Assembly (NCBI GenBank): GCA_023664725.1
Contig: JAMPFA010000001.1
Span: 386,530 to 450,146 of the forward strand
DNA: 63,617 nt
Direction of reading: 5' to 3'
Source: Roseburia sp.
GTDB taxonomy: Bacteria; Bacillota; Clostridia; Lachnospirales; Lachnospiraceae
The notes beneath the pieces are model-generated. The model was not told the origin of the DNA, did not search any database, and saw only the letters and a list, made by a program, of their open reading frames with translations. The position numbers were made by a program, and so were the translations under genes. This document shows positions 36,599 through 44,323 of this stretch, piece by piece. The stretch's first letter is position 1. Every line of letters begins with the position of its first letter.

Positions 36599-37450
36599 TT
36601 AGAAAGTGTCTTCCACAAAATCGCTGATATAAAAATCCTCATTGTAGTTGGCATGAAAAAAGGTGCCAAGATAATCCCCCTCAAAAATATCATGGAGAAT
36701 TCCCACATCCCTGGCATTGGCGATGATCATATCCGCCCCTGACTGAGTGGCAATTTTTGCGGCAGTAAGCTTTGTCGCCATTCCCCCGGTTCCCACGTCA
36801 CTTCCTGTGGAATCCTTTGCCATATGGAAAAAGCTATCATTGAGATCAGATACCTCCCGGATCAGTTTTGCATCCCGGCTGTTGTGGGGATCATCTGTAT
36901 ACAGCCCGTCAATATCGGAAAGCAATATGAGAAGGTCTGCGGAGATTAAAGATGCCACCAATGCAGATAAAGTATCGTTATCCCCAAATTCCATCTCGTA
37001 GGTGGATATGGTGTCATTCTCATTGACCACGGGAATCACTCCCATATCAAACAACTGCTCAAAGGTGTTCTGTGCGTTGATTCTGGAAACATTGTCGCTC
37101 ATGGTATTTTTTGTGATCAGCACCTGCCCTGCCGTCTGATGGTATTCGGAAAACATTTTCTGATAGGTCATCATAAGCCTTGCCTGCCCCACTGCCGCAC
37201 AGGCCTGCTTTTCCGCTGTGACAGTCGGCCTGTATTTTATTCCCATAGAACTCCTCCCCACCGCAATCGCCCCAGAGCTCACCAGGCACACATCCCTGCC
37301 CTGGTTTCTAAGGTCACAGAGCTGCCGCACCAGCTTTTCCAGCTTTGTAAAATTAAGTCCTCCTGTTTCATCATGGGTGATGGAGGAAGAACCGATTTTC
37401 ACCACAATCCTCTTCTTGTCCCTCAATGATTTATCCTGCGCTGTTTTCAT
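36599..37450 (-). CDS. proB: Glutamate 5-kinase (without PUA domain)
   Basis: This 283-residue kinase phosphorylates glutamate in the first step of proline synthesis. KRIVVKIGSSSIT is the amino-acid-kinase start, and PVVNENDTIS and GTGGMATKLTAAKIA follow. E. coli ProB has a further 100-residue PUA domain that is absent here. gagaggg overlaps an earlier ATG and supports the start at 37450. The promoter lies 50 bases upstream; the operon is proB-fau-proA. Confidence 0.96.
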   Translation of the reverse strand: MKTAQDKSLRDKKRIVVKIGSSSITHDETGGLNFTKLEKLVRQLCDLRNQGRDVCLVSSGAIAVGRSSMGIKYRPTVTAEKQACAAVGQARLMMTYQKMFSEYHQTAGQVLITKNTMSDNVSRINAQNTFEQLFDMGVIPVVNENDTISTYEMEFGDNDTLSALVASLISADLLILLSDIDGLYTDDPHNSRDAKLIREVSDLNDSFFHMAKDSTGSDVGTGGMATKLTAAKIATQSGADMIIANARDVGILHDIFEGDYLGTFFHANYNEDFYISDFVEDTF

Positions 37451-37500
37451 ATCATTCCCTCTCATCCGTTCAAATTCATCTGCGATAACGCACTGTATTT

Positions 37501-37529
37501 AGTGTATCACACATCTTTCTTGCCGACAA
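37501..37529 (-). promoter_or_regulatory. Likely promoter of proB-fau-proA
   Basis: On the minus strand TTGTCG (37529-37524) and TACACT (37506-37501) are spaced by 17 bases. It is the best match in the gap. Confidence 0.5.
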
Positions 37530-37590
37530 CTCAAAATTGTGGTATTCTATTTGTAATTGTGGGAAGAATCATATTTTTGACTGCCGGGAC

Positions 37591-37658
37591 GAACTTGGAG
37601 AAAGCAGACAAAAAAAGATTCCACTAGTCACTTTTTTTTGCCTGCTTTCTCCAAGTTC
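37591..37658. repeat. 68-bp near-perfect inverted repeat in the proB-apbE gap
   Basis: The 17-base arms GAACTTGGAGAAAGCAG and CTGCTTTCTCCAAGTTC are perfect complements. After one mismatch the pairing resumes (C-A7-G against C-T8-G), leaving a loop of about 13 bases. The gap (37451-37819, 369 bases) lies between divergent genes, so no terminator is expected there. A tiny non-autonomous mobile element or an RNA hairpin fits better. Apart from the proB promoter, nothing else is clear in the gap. Confidence 0.85.
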
Positions 37659-37819
37659 TGGCATCACAAAAGTTCAACAGTTGCACAATTTACAAAAACG
37701 TGGGCTTGAAAAAGAAAAAACTTTCCTTTACTGACTGCAACGCCGCCCAATTACAAATTTACGTTTCCAGGAATTGAGTTGTAACATATCACAAACTAAG
37801 AAAGAGGTTCCTATATACT

Positions 37820-38827
37820 ATGAGAACATTTTTTTCCAAATACACCCCCCTGATTTTCTGCACAATACTCCTGCTCTCCCTCCCCGCCTGCAAAAACCCC
37901 TCCGACAAAATCTCCAAATCCGACTTCTACTTTGACACCATAATCACCGTCACCCTCTACGACGCCGCCAAAGAGTCCCTTTTAAACGATTGCTTTTCCA
38001 TCGCCGACACCTACGAGCACTATTTCAGCGCAACCAGGCCCGACAGCGACGTTTCCAAAATCAACCAATCCGGCGGCGTTCCCGTGGAGGTACACGGGGA
38101 AACCGCAGAGCTGATCGAAAAGGGCTTGTACTACTCTGAACTTTCCGGCGGGGGCTTTGACATTACCGTGGGAAACCTCACCTCCCTGTGGGACTTTACC
38201 GGGGAAAATCCAAAAGTGCCGGAGGATGCAGAGATTCAAAATGCCATTGCCTCTGTGGATTACCGGAACGTGGAGGTTTCCGGGAACACCGTCACCCTGA
38301 AAAACCCAGACGCCCGCATAGATTTGGGTGGGATCGCCAAGGGGTACATTGCGGACAAGATGAAGGAATACCTGGTGGAGCAGGGGGTCACGGAGGGGAT
38401 TATCAACCTTGGGGGGAATGTGCTCTGCCTGGGGGAAAAATCAGGGGAGCCCTACCGCATCGGCGTGCAAAAGCCCTTTGATGCGGAGGGAACCCCCCTG
38501 TTTGCCCTGGATATAACAGACCAGACGGTTGTGACTTCCGGCGTGTACGAACGGTATTTTACCATGGAGGATACGCTCTACCACCATATTTTAAACCCCA
38601 AAACCGGCTATCCCTACGATAACCACCTGTTAAGCGTCACCATCATCTGCGGCAAATCCCTGGACGCAGACGCCCTCAGCACCACTTGTTTTTCCCTGGG
38701 ACTTGACAAAGGCATGGAGCTGATCGAAACTTTGGCGGATACGGAGGCGGTTTTTATCACCGACGACAACGAACTGCACTTTAGCGGCGGAATCGGGGAA
38801 AAAATCCCCTTCCGGGCATTAGAATAA
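37820..38827 (+). CDS. apbE: Lipoprotein FAD:protein FMN transferase (ApbE)
   Basis: The 335-residue product has a signal peptide with lipobox LSLPAC (Cys24), so it is anchored outside the membrane. The ApbE motifs are DLGGIAKGYIADKM, HHILNPKTGYP and the Mg-binding end motif DADALSTTCFSLG. ApbE attaches FMN through a phosphoester to Thr in exported proteins, including the Thr of RnfG and RnfD, both encoded 19 kb away in this window. A weak purine-rich site (aaagagg) lies 12 bases upstream. The DNA is richer in G+C at third positions than the genes before 37.5 kb. Confidence 0.95.
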   Translation: MRTFFSKYTPLIFCTILLLSLPACKNPSDKISKSDFYFDTIITVTLYDAAKESLLNDCFSIADTYEHYFSATRPDSDVSKINQSGGVPVEVHGETAELIEKGLYYSELSGGGFDITVGNLTSLWDFTGENPKVPEDAEIQNAIASVDYRNVEVSGNTVTLKNPDARIDLGGIAKGYIADKMKEYLVEQGVTEGIINLGGNVLCLGEKSGEPYRIGVQKPFDAEGTPLFALDITDQTVVTSGVYERYFTMEDTLYHHILNPKTGYPYDNHLLSVTIICGKSLDADALSTTCFSLGLDKGMELIETLADTEAVFITDDNELHFSGGIGEKIPFRALE

Positions 38828-38844
38828 TGCCTTCCTCTCTATTT

Positions 38845-41187
38845 CTATTCTTTTATCCTTATCTCCATTTTCCGTTCCACCTCTGCAGCCCCTTCTTCCG
38901 GGGTCAGTTCGCCGTTTAATATGCGCAAACCCACTTCTTTCACCGTTTCCTCCAGTGCGGATCCTGGCAAAAAAGGCGTAGATGCCTCTTCTAAAATCTG
39001 GTACATCCATTCTTTTTCTTCCTCAGTGGGCCATACGCCCTCCTCATACCAGATAGCGATAGAGGAGGCATCCAGTCCCCGCAATTTCGCCCATTCGCGG
39101 TTATTGATATCCAAAATTTTGACCAAAGATTCCTTGCGGATAGGATAGCCGTCCTCCAGCCACCATTTCCCCATCATTTCATCGGAAAGCAAAAGCGTAA
39201 AAAACGCCTCGGCAAGCTCCGGTTCCTTTGCCTGTCTGCACAACCCCACAAGGCTTTTTCCCCAATAGACATCCTGTGCCTGTCCACCATGTTTTCCAAA
39301 CCCAAAGGCGTAAATATCATCTAACTGTTTAAACAAATTATAACCTCCCCCTGTCTGGAAACCGGAATACCGCAGATGTATCTGCCTCATGTCGCCAAAA
39401 GGTTCCTGTGTATAACCAATCTCTACCCATGTTTCCGGACCGTCCCCCCAGGAGATCCATCGGCTGTGCAAAGGCAGGGCGACTGCATAGATGTCATCCT
39501 CCGTACCTTCTTCTTCCTGCCACTGCGCCCTTGCCGTCTCCTCCATCCCGGCATTCTCCAGCTCCCATAACCGCTTTGCCGTCTGATAGAACTCTGTTAT
39601 CTTATCCACATCCAAACTCCCCCCGTCCGTCGTCCATGCAGGCAGGCACACCGGAATCAATTCATTTAGTAAGTCCTTTGGATAGGGCGCCATCAGAATG
39701 GGGTCCTCAGGATGCTCTTCTCTTGCCCGTTCCACGCCCGCAGCAAGCGCAGCGAGGTCACTTTGCCCATCTAAATACTTCGTTTCAGACAGATATAATG
39801 GCAGAAAGACCTTCAGCGGCACACTGTATATGCCATTGCTTTCCGTCATCCTCATCCCTTCCAGAATGCCGGAATACAAGATTCCTCCTTCCTGATAAGG
39901 CGCAAGAAAATCGTCCAATTCCCGCAGTATGCCCTTCTGTGCATACTGTTGGATATCCAGATCATCCATAATGATCACATCCGGGTCTTCCCCTGCCAGC
40001 AGCCTTGTATTCAGGTTCTTTACCGCATCCTCTTTGCTGACGGCATGGTCGCCGTCAAGTCCCGTCTCATACGTCACCAACACATCGGTATTCTCTTTCT
40101 GGAAAAGCTGTCCTGCATAGCGGACATAATCATTTTCTTCCAAGCTATAAACAACCAGCTCTTTGGACGGCCTTGCCGGAATGGTCTCATCGTAGTACAT
40201 TTCTATCATATAATTTCCGCTGAAAAGCGCCCGGAACTCCCCGTTTGCAAGCGCCTGTAAGGCAATGGGGGAACGCTGCGTATTTCCCAGCGTCAGCATC
40301 TGGCCGTCCGCTATCTGCTCTATGACAGAGCCGTCCCAAACATAACGGTATAATCCGGTACGGCATCCCATATACAAGACCGCCCCGCCGCCCCCATCCG
40401 TCTGTGCGGCTCCCTGCTCCCCTTCCATGGCTGGCGCCATATCTGTCCCATGGCTGACGGCAAGCACAACATGTTCATGGGACTGCATGAAATCATTCAA
40501 GGACGCATTCTCCTCTAGGAGTTTCTCATTCGCCGTATCATAAAGATATGCCTTCCCACTGTCAACCGCAACCATGCTATCTTCGAGAAAAGCAAACTCA
40601 TACACGGATCCCAATGTTTCAAAAAGACACTCTACTTCCCCCGTTTCCGGCCTGATGCAGCATACCTTGTCCGAGGTTGCTCCATAAAGACGCCCGTCCG
40701 GCGCAAAAGCAAAACTTACAAATGTTTCTGTCGGGGAATAATCATTTCCATACAGCTCCAAAAGATGCCTGCTGCCATCTTCCTCTACATAATAGTATTG
40801 ATAGACAACCTCCTCGTCAGTGCCCAATAACTCCAGCTCTTCCTGCGTATAGATCTGGGGCAGAAAGGCAAAGAAAGCCGCTCCCGTATCCGATATGGCA
40901 TAAACCGTTTTCTCACGGACATTGTAATTGTTCTCCCACAGCCATGCCTTTTTCTTTACCTGCCCCTTTGCATCCACTTTCGTAAAGTCTACGCCATTGC
41001 CATAAAGATAATAACCGCCGTCGGCAAGTGGATGCATATATTCATAACCCGAACCGGGCAGGATGACCTCCCGCTCTGTATAGCGTCCCATTGGAATAGC
41101 ATCTTCTTTGGACATATTTTTACATGCGCCCAAAAAGAAAACGCATAATCCCAACATCATAACTGCAATACTTCTTCTTTTTTTCAT
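38845..41187 (-). CDS. Lipoprotein with propeller-like N-terminal part and ABC solute-binding part (copy 2)
   Basis: The 780-residue product begins with a lipoprotein signal (LGAC, Cys22). Residues about 30-345 resemble a beta-propeller or sensor region: repeated strand-rich blocks such as GGYYLYGNGVDF, FAFAPDGRLYGATSDKVCC and AVDSGKAYLYD. Residues about 350-770 look like a type I solute-binding protein (AGQLFQKENTDVLVTYETG, then LNTRLLAGEDPDVIIMDD). A paralogue of 765 residues opens the same operon. gaaaggagaagga fixes ATG 41187. It is the last gene and overlaps the adaptor gene by 4 bases. Substrate unknown. Confidence 0.82.
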   Translation of the reverse strand: MKKRRSIAVMMLGLCVFFLGACKNMSKEDAIPMGRYTEREVILPGSGYEYMHPLADGGYYLYGNGVDFTKVDAKGQVKKKAWLWENNYNVREKTVYAISDTGAAFFAFLPQIYTQEELELLGTDEEVVYQYYYVEEDGSRHLLELYGNDYSPTETFVSFAFAPDGRLYGATSDKVCCIRPETGEVECLFETLGSVYEFAFLEDSMVAVDSGKAYLYDTANEKLLEENASLNDFMQSHEHVVLAVSHGTDMAPAMEGEQGAAQTDGGGGAVLYMGCRTGLYRYVWDGSVIEQIADGQMLTLGNTQRSPIALQALANGEFRALFSGNYMIEMYYDETIPARPSKELVVYSLEENDYVRYAGQLFQKENTDVLVTYETGLDGDHAVSKEDAVKNLNTRLLAGEDPDVIIMDDLDIQQYAQKGILRELDDFLAPYQEGGILYSGILEGMRMTESNGIYSVPLKVFLPLYLSETKYLDGQSDLAALAAGVERAREEHPEDPILMAPYPKDLLNELIPVCLPAWTTDGGSLDVDKITEFYQTAKRLWELENAGMEETARAQWQEEEGTEDDIYAVALPLHSRWISWGDGPETWVEIGYTQEPFGDMRQIHLRYSGFQTGGGYNLFKQLDDIYAFGFGKHGGQAQDVYWGKSLVGLCRQAKEPELAEAFFTLLLSDEMMGKWWLEDGYPIRKESLVKILDINNREWAKLRGLDASSIAIWYEEGVWPTEEEKEWMYQILEEASTPFLPGSALEETVKEVGLRILNGELTPEEGAAEVERKMEIRIKE

Positions 41188-42542
41188 TCCTTCTCCTTTC
41201 CGGAGGAATACCACTCTTTCACGGCGGCGCCGTTGGAGAGCTCCTTGTCGCTTTCCGTCACAATTTTCATATCCCCCTGCAATAAATCATCCGCAACCGC
41301 CACGTTAGAGTCATTCTGCTCCAAAAGCCCTACTACCATCTTCCGAACGCTTAACTCCGTGCCCAGAATCCCGTTTTTTTCTTCCAATACATAAATGAAA
41401 TTCGTATTCCCGTCATTATGCAGCGCCTGTTTGGGGATGACATAATCGTAGACCTGGGATGTGGAAACCACCCTCATAGTGCCTTCCGTACATCCTTCCC
41501 CCACCCCTGCATCCAGCCAGATGGTTACGGTATAGCCCCCGTCCTCCTGGACAATAGAATCGATGGTTTCGCTGACCTCCGCCGAATTTCCGGGGAAAGT
41601 CAACTGCACGCTGTCGCCTGTATGCACCCGGGATTTCTGCTCCTGGGTGATTATCGTCCGAAAAACTTGCGTGCTCTTAGCATCTGCATACCGTATGACG
41701 GCATCCGACCCCATCCGCATACCAGACTGCAGCATAACCTCCAAGACCCTGCCCTCCTGCACCGCCAGGGCTTTTCCCTCATTTTCCAGCAATTCCTTCC
41801 AGGCCGCAATTTGATTCTCCCTGGCCTGTACCTGCCCAATGGAAGAAAAAGCCGCACTGTAACCGCCCTCTATCTCACTTTGCGCCCTCTTTGCATCCTC
41901 TATGTTCCTGCCCGCCTCCCGCAGCGCATTCTCCTTTTCAGACTGCGCATCTTCCACCGTGCGCCTTCTCACTTCTATCTCCCGCTGGATCCGTATTTTT
42001 TCATCCTCCCATGCCATCTTGGTTTCCTCCGTGGCATCCTTCCCAGGCTCTCTACTAAGGTGCGTATCCAAATCCGCTTGGGCATCCTCTAACAATGCCG
42101 TTTCCCCGGCAATCTTCCGCTCCTGCTCCGCCGCCTTGCTGTCATAATCCTGCTGTGTGCGGGCAATGTTTGCCGCCGCATCGTTTTTCTGTGCCTGCAC
42201 CTGTTCCTGCCAGACGGCCTCCTCCGCCTCCAACTGGCTTAGCCGCTCCTGCAAATCTTCCATGTCCACTTCATATAGAATGGTCCCCTGGCTAATCTGC
42301 TCCCCAGCCGCCACACACACCTGTTTCACCAAAAGCCCTTCCATCCCCATAACCGCCTGGGAATCAACGGTTTCCACCGTTCCCTCTGCCACAAACTCAT
42401 TGCGGATGGAGGAGGCGGAAGGATAGCTCCATCTGATCACCGGGAGACTGCTGACATAATACATTCGTGACACAAATGTCATAACCAACATAAACATCAT
42501 AAAGGCGGCAAAGCCTGCCCATAATTTTTTCTTCCATTCCAT
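41184..42542 (-). CDS. HlyD/MFP-type adaptor subunit
   Basis: The 452-residue product has one N-terminal helix (about 8-26) and an extracytoplasmic part. Residues 48-90 look like half a biotinyl-lipoyl domain (VAEGTVETVDSQAVMGMEGLLVKQV). Residues 90-255 form a long alpha-hairpin coiled coil. The rest is beta-barrel-like. In Gram-positives such adaptors normally pair with export permeases. Here it sits between importer-type permeases and a solute-binding lipoprotein, which is odd. No exporter gene is near. Confidence 0.85.
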   Translation of the reverse strand: MEWKKKLWAGFAAFMMFMLVMTFVSRMYYVSSLPVIRWSYPSASSIRNEFVAEGTVETVDSQAVMGMEGLLVKQVCVAAGEQISQGTILYEVDMEDLQERLSQLEAEEAVWQEQVQAQKNDAAANIARTQQDYDSKAAEQERKIAGETALLEDAQADLDTHLSREPGKDATEETKMAWEDEKIRIQREIEVRRRTVEDAQSEKENALREAGRNIEDAKRAQSEIEGGYSAAFSSIGQVQARENQIAAWKELLENEGKALAVQEGRVLEVMLQSGMRMGSDAVIRYADAKSTQVFRTIITQEQKSRVHTGDSVQLTFPGNSAEVSETIDSIVQEDGGYTVTIWLDAGVGEGCTEGTMRVVSTSQVYDYVIPKQALHNDGNTNFIYVLEEKNGILGTELSVRKMVVGLLEQNDSNVAVADDLLQGDMKIVTESDKELSNGAAVKEWYSSGKEKE

Positions 42543-42558
42543 AACAGCCCTCCACGCC

Positions 42559-43446
42559 TTATTTCATCCCGATATAGGTAATCCCTTCTTCCAGGGCGTC
42601 CTGTCCCAGCGCAAAGACAAATAAGGCCGGAATCAGGACAACCACCGAAACCGCAAACGCAAACCCCGCCTGGCTGATGTCAAGCTGGGGCAGATAAAGC
42701 GACAGCGGCCAGTTTTTCTGTTCTTCAATAAACGCCATAGGCTGCTCTACCAGGTTCCAGTATTCCAGGAAACTTAAAACCAACGCCGCCTGAACCCCGG
42801 TTTTCCCAAGAGGCACGCCGATATAACAGAAAATCTGCATCTCCCCTGCGCCATCCAGCCTCGCCGCCTCTATCACATCCGGTTCAATCTGCGTAAACCC
42901 CCGATACATGATAAAAACAGGAAACGTGGAAAAAATTGCAGGCAGCACCACTGCGGCAGGGCTCCCATATAAATGCATCTTCTGCAGCAATAGATACTGC
43001 GGCAGCAGCATGACCTGAAAAGGCAGCAGCATCAAGACGACATAGAGCCGGAACAAAATATCCCTGCCCCGGAACCGGAATGAGGCAAACGCCCATGCCG
43101 AAGGCAGCCCGATCACAAGCTGCCCTGCAAGGATTGCCGCCGTCATCCCCACGGTATTCCAAAAAAGCTTATAAAACGCTGGCGAGGCGATTAACGCCCG
43201 GTAAAAATGCTCTATGGTGGGATAGAACGGAAACAAATGCCATGCCGCATAGCCGCTCCCCTCCCCCAACACCGGGGAGAGCAGCTTATGTAGTTCCATA
43301 TTGTCCATAAGCGCCCCGCTTGGTATGATAAGCAGGGGCATACAGACAATTGCCGCCGCCAGGATGCCAACGCCCTTCGCCAGATAAACCCATCCGTTTC
43401 TTTTTCTTTTCTTTCTCCCTGTGATTCCCTTTATCTTTTTTCCCAT
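42559..43446 (-). CDS. ABC sugar-type transporter permease (MalG/AraQ-like)
   Basis: The 295-residue product has six hydrophobic helices. The EAA loop is EPDVIEAARLDGAGEMQIFCYIGVPLGKTG, given by its E-A-A-x-x-D-G-A core. It forms a heterodimer with the upstream permease. A gaggc site before ATG 43446 excludes a 19-residue extension. The cytoplasmic start is very basic. No ATPase gene is in the operon, so it must borrow one, for example an MsmX-type protein. Confidence 0.92.
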   Translation of the reverse strand: MGKKIKGITGRKKRKRNGWVYLAKGVGILAAAIVCMPLLIIPSGALMDNMELHKLLSPVLGEGSGYAAWHLFPFYPTIEHFYRALIASPAFYKLFWNTVGMTAAILAGQLVIGLPSAWAFASFRFRGRDILFRLYVVLMLLPFQVMLLPQYLLLQKMHLYGSPAAVVLPAIFSTFPVFIMYRGFTQIEPDVIEAARLDGAGEMQIFCYIGVPLGKTGVQAALVLSFLEYWNLVEQPMAFIEEQKNWPLSLYLPQLDISQAGFAFAVSVVVLIPALFVFALGQDALEEGITYIGMK

Positions 43447-43456
43447 ACTTGCCGCC

Positions 43457-44323
43457 TCAATCCCATTTTTTCTGCAGAAGAAAGCATACTGCCAACAACA
43501 CAACCGCCATAAGCACCGTCAATACCGCCATCTGGTCAAACTCCAGTTTCAGATACCAGTTCTGCAAAAGATGCTGTAAAAAATAGATATTTTCCTGGGG
43601 ATAACTGCCCGCCACCATCCATACTTCCCGGTAGCTTTTAAAAATCTGTAGGACAGAAAGCATCCCAATCGTAAAGAAACTCCCCGACAGCCCCGGCCTG
43701 ATAATATAGTGCCAGTTCTGCCATCGGTTTGCGCCGTCCACTTTTGCCGCCTCCTCCACATCCTTAGGCAGTGACGAGAGCCCCGCAAGCCATAGAATCA
43801 TCATGTAGCCTGTGTTTTTCCACAAAAAACTACATAGGACTACAGCAATCGCCCACTTGGAGTTTAGATAGTCGATTCCCGAAAAATCCGGGAATCCCAA
43901 AAGCCCCTGGGAAAGAGAGGAGAGCCCCCCATTGATAAGCCCCCGCCCATGAAACAGAATCTGAATCGTTAAAACCATAACCGCCGCCGGAGCCGCCATG
44001 GGCACAAGCAGAGCGGACACCAGCCGCCGCCTTGCCGCAAGATTCCGAAAAAGCAGCGCCAGCGCAAGGCTGATTCCCATCAAAAGCGGCACCCCCAGGG
44101 TGATATAGAGCATCGTGTTTTTAAGGGCGAGGTGAAACGCCCCATTCTGCGCTACCATGCGGTAATTCGCCCAGCCAACAAAAGCCTGGCTGCCTGATTT
44201 CAGGAAAGAACGCCTGACCACTTCCAGAAAAGGCAGCAGATAAAAGAGGGTAACGCCTGCAAGCCCCGGGAGCAAAAACAAAAGCCTTCTATTCTTCCAT
44301 TGTAATCGCCATTTTTTGCACAC
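43457..44323 (-). CDS. ABC sugar-type transporter permease (MalF/UgpA-like)
   Basis: The 288-residue product has about six helices, starting RLLFLLPGLAGVTLFYLLPFLEVVRRSF, the standard MalF-type opening. The EAA motif is DVEEAAKVDGANRWQNWHYIIRPGL. The longest frame has 18 more residues, but GTG at 44323 has aaggag 9 bases upstream and gives the normal length. It still overlaps the first lipoprotein gene by 35 bases. Confidence 0.9.
   Translation of the reverse strand: MCKKWRLQWKNRRLLFLLPGLAGVTLFYLLPFLEVVRRSFLKSGSQAFVGWANYRMVAQNGAFHLALKNTMLYITLGVPLLMGISLALALLFRNLAARRRLVSALLVPMAAPAAVMVLTIQILFHGRGLINGGLSSLSQGLLGFPDFSGIDYLNSKWAIAVVLCSFLWKNTGYMMILWLAGLSSLPKDVEEAAKVDGANRWQNWHYIIRPGLSGSFFTIGMLSVLQIFKSYREVWMVAGSYPQENIYFLQHLLQNWYLKLEFDQMAVLTVLMAVVLLAVCFLLQKKWD

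Noticed and set aside
39408..39971. 187-residue plus-strand frame
   Set aside because: Antisense to the second lipoprotein; Pro/Ser-rich shadow of G+C-rich DNA.
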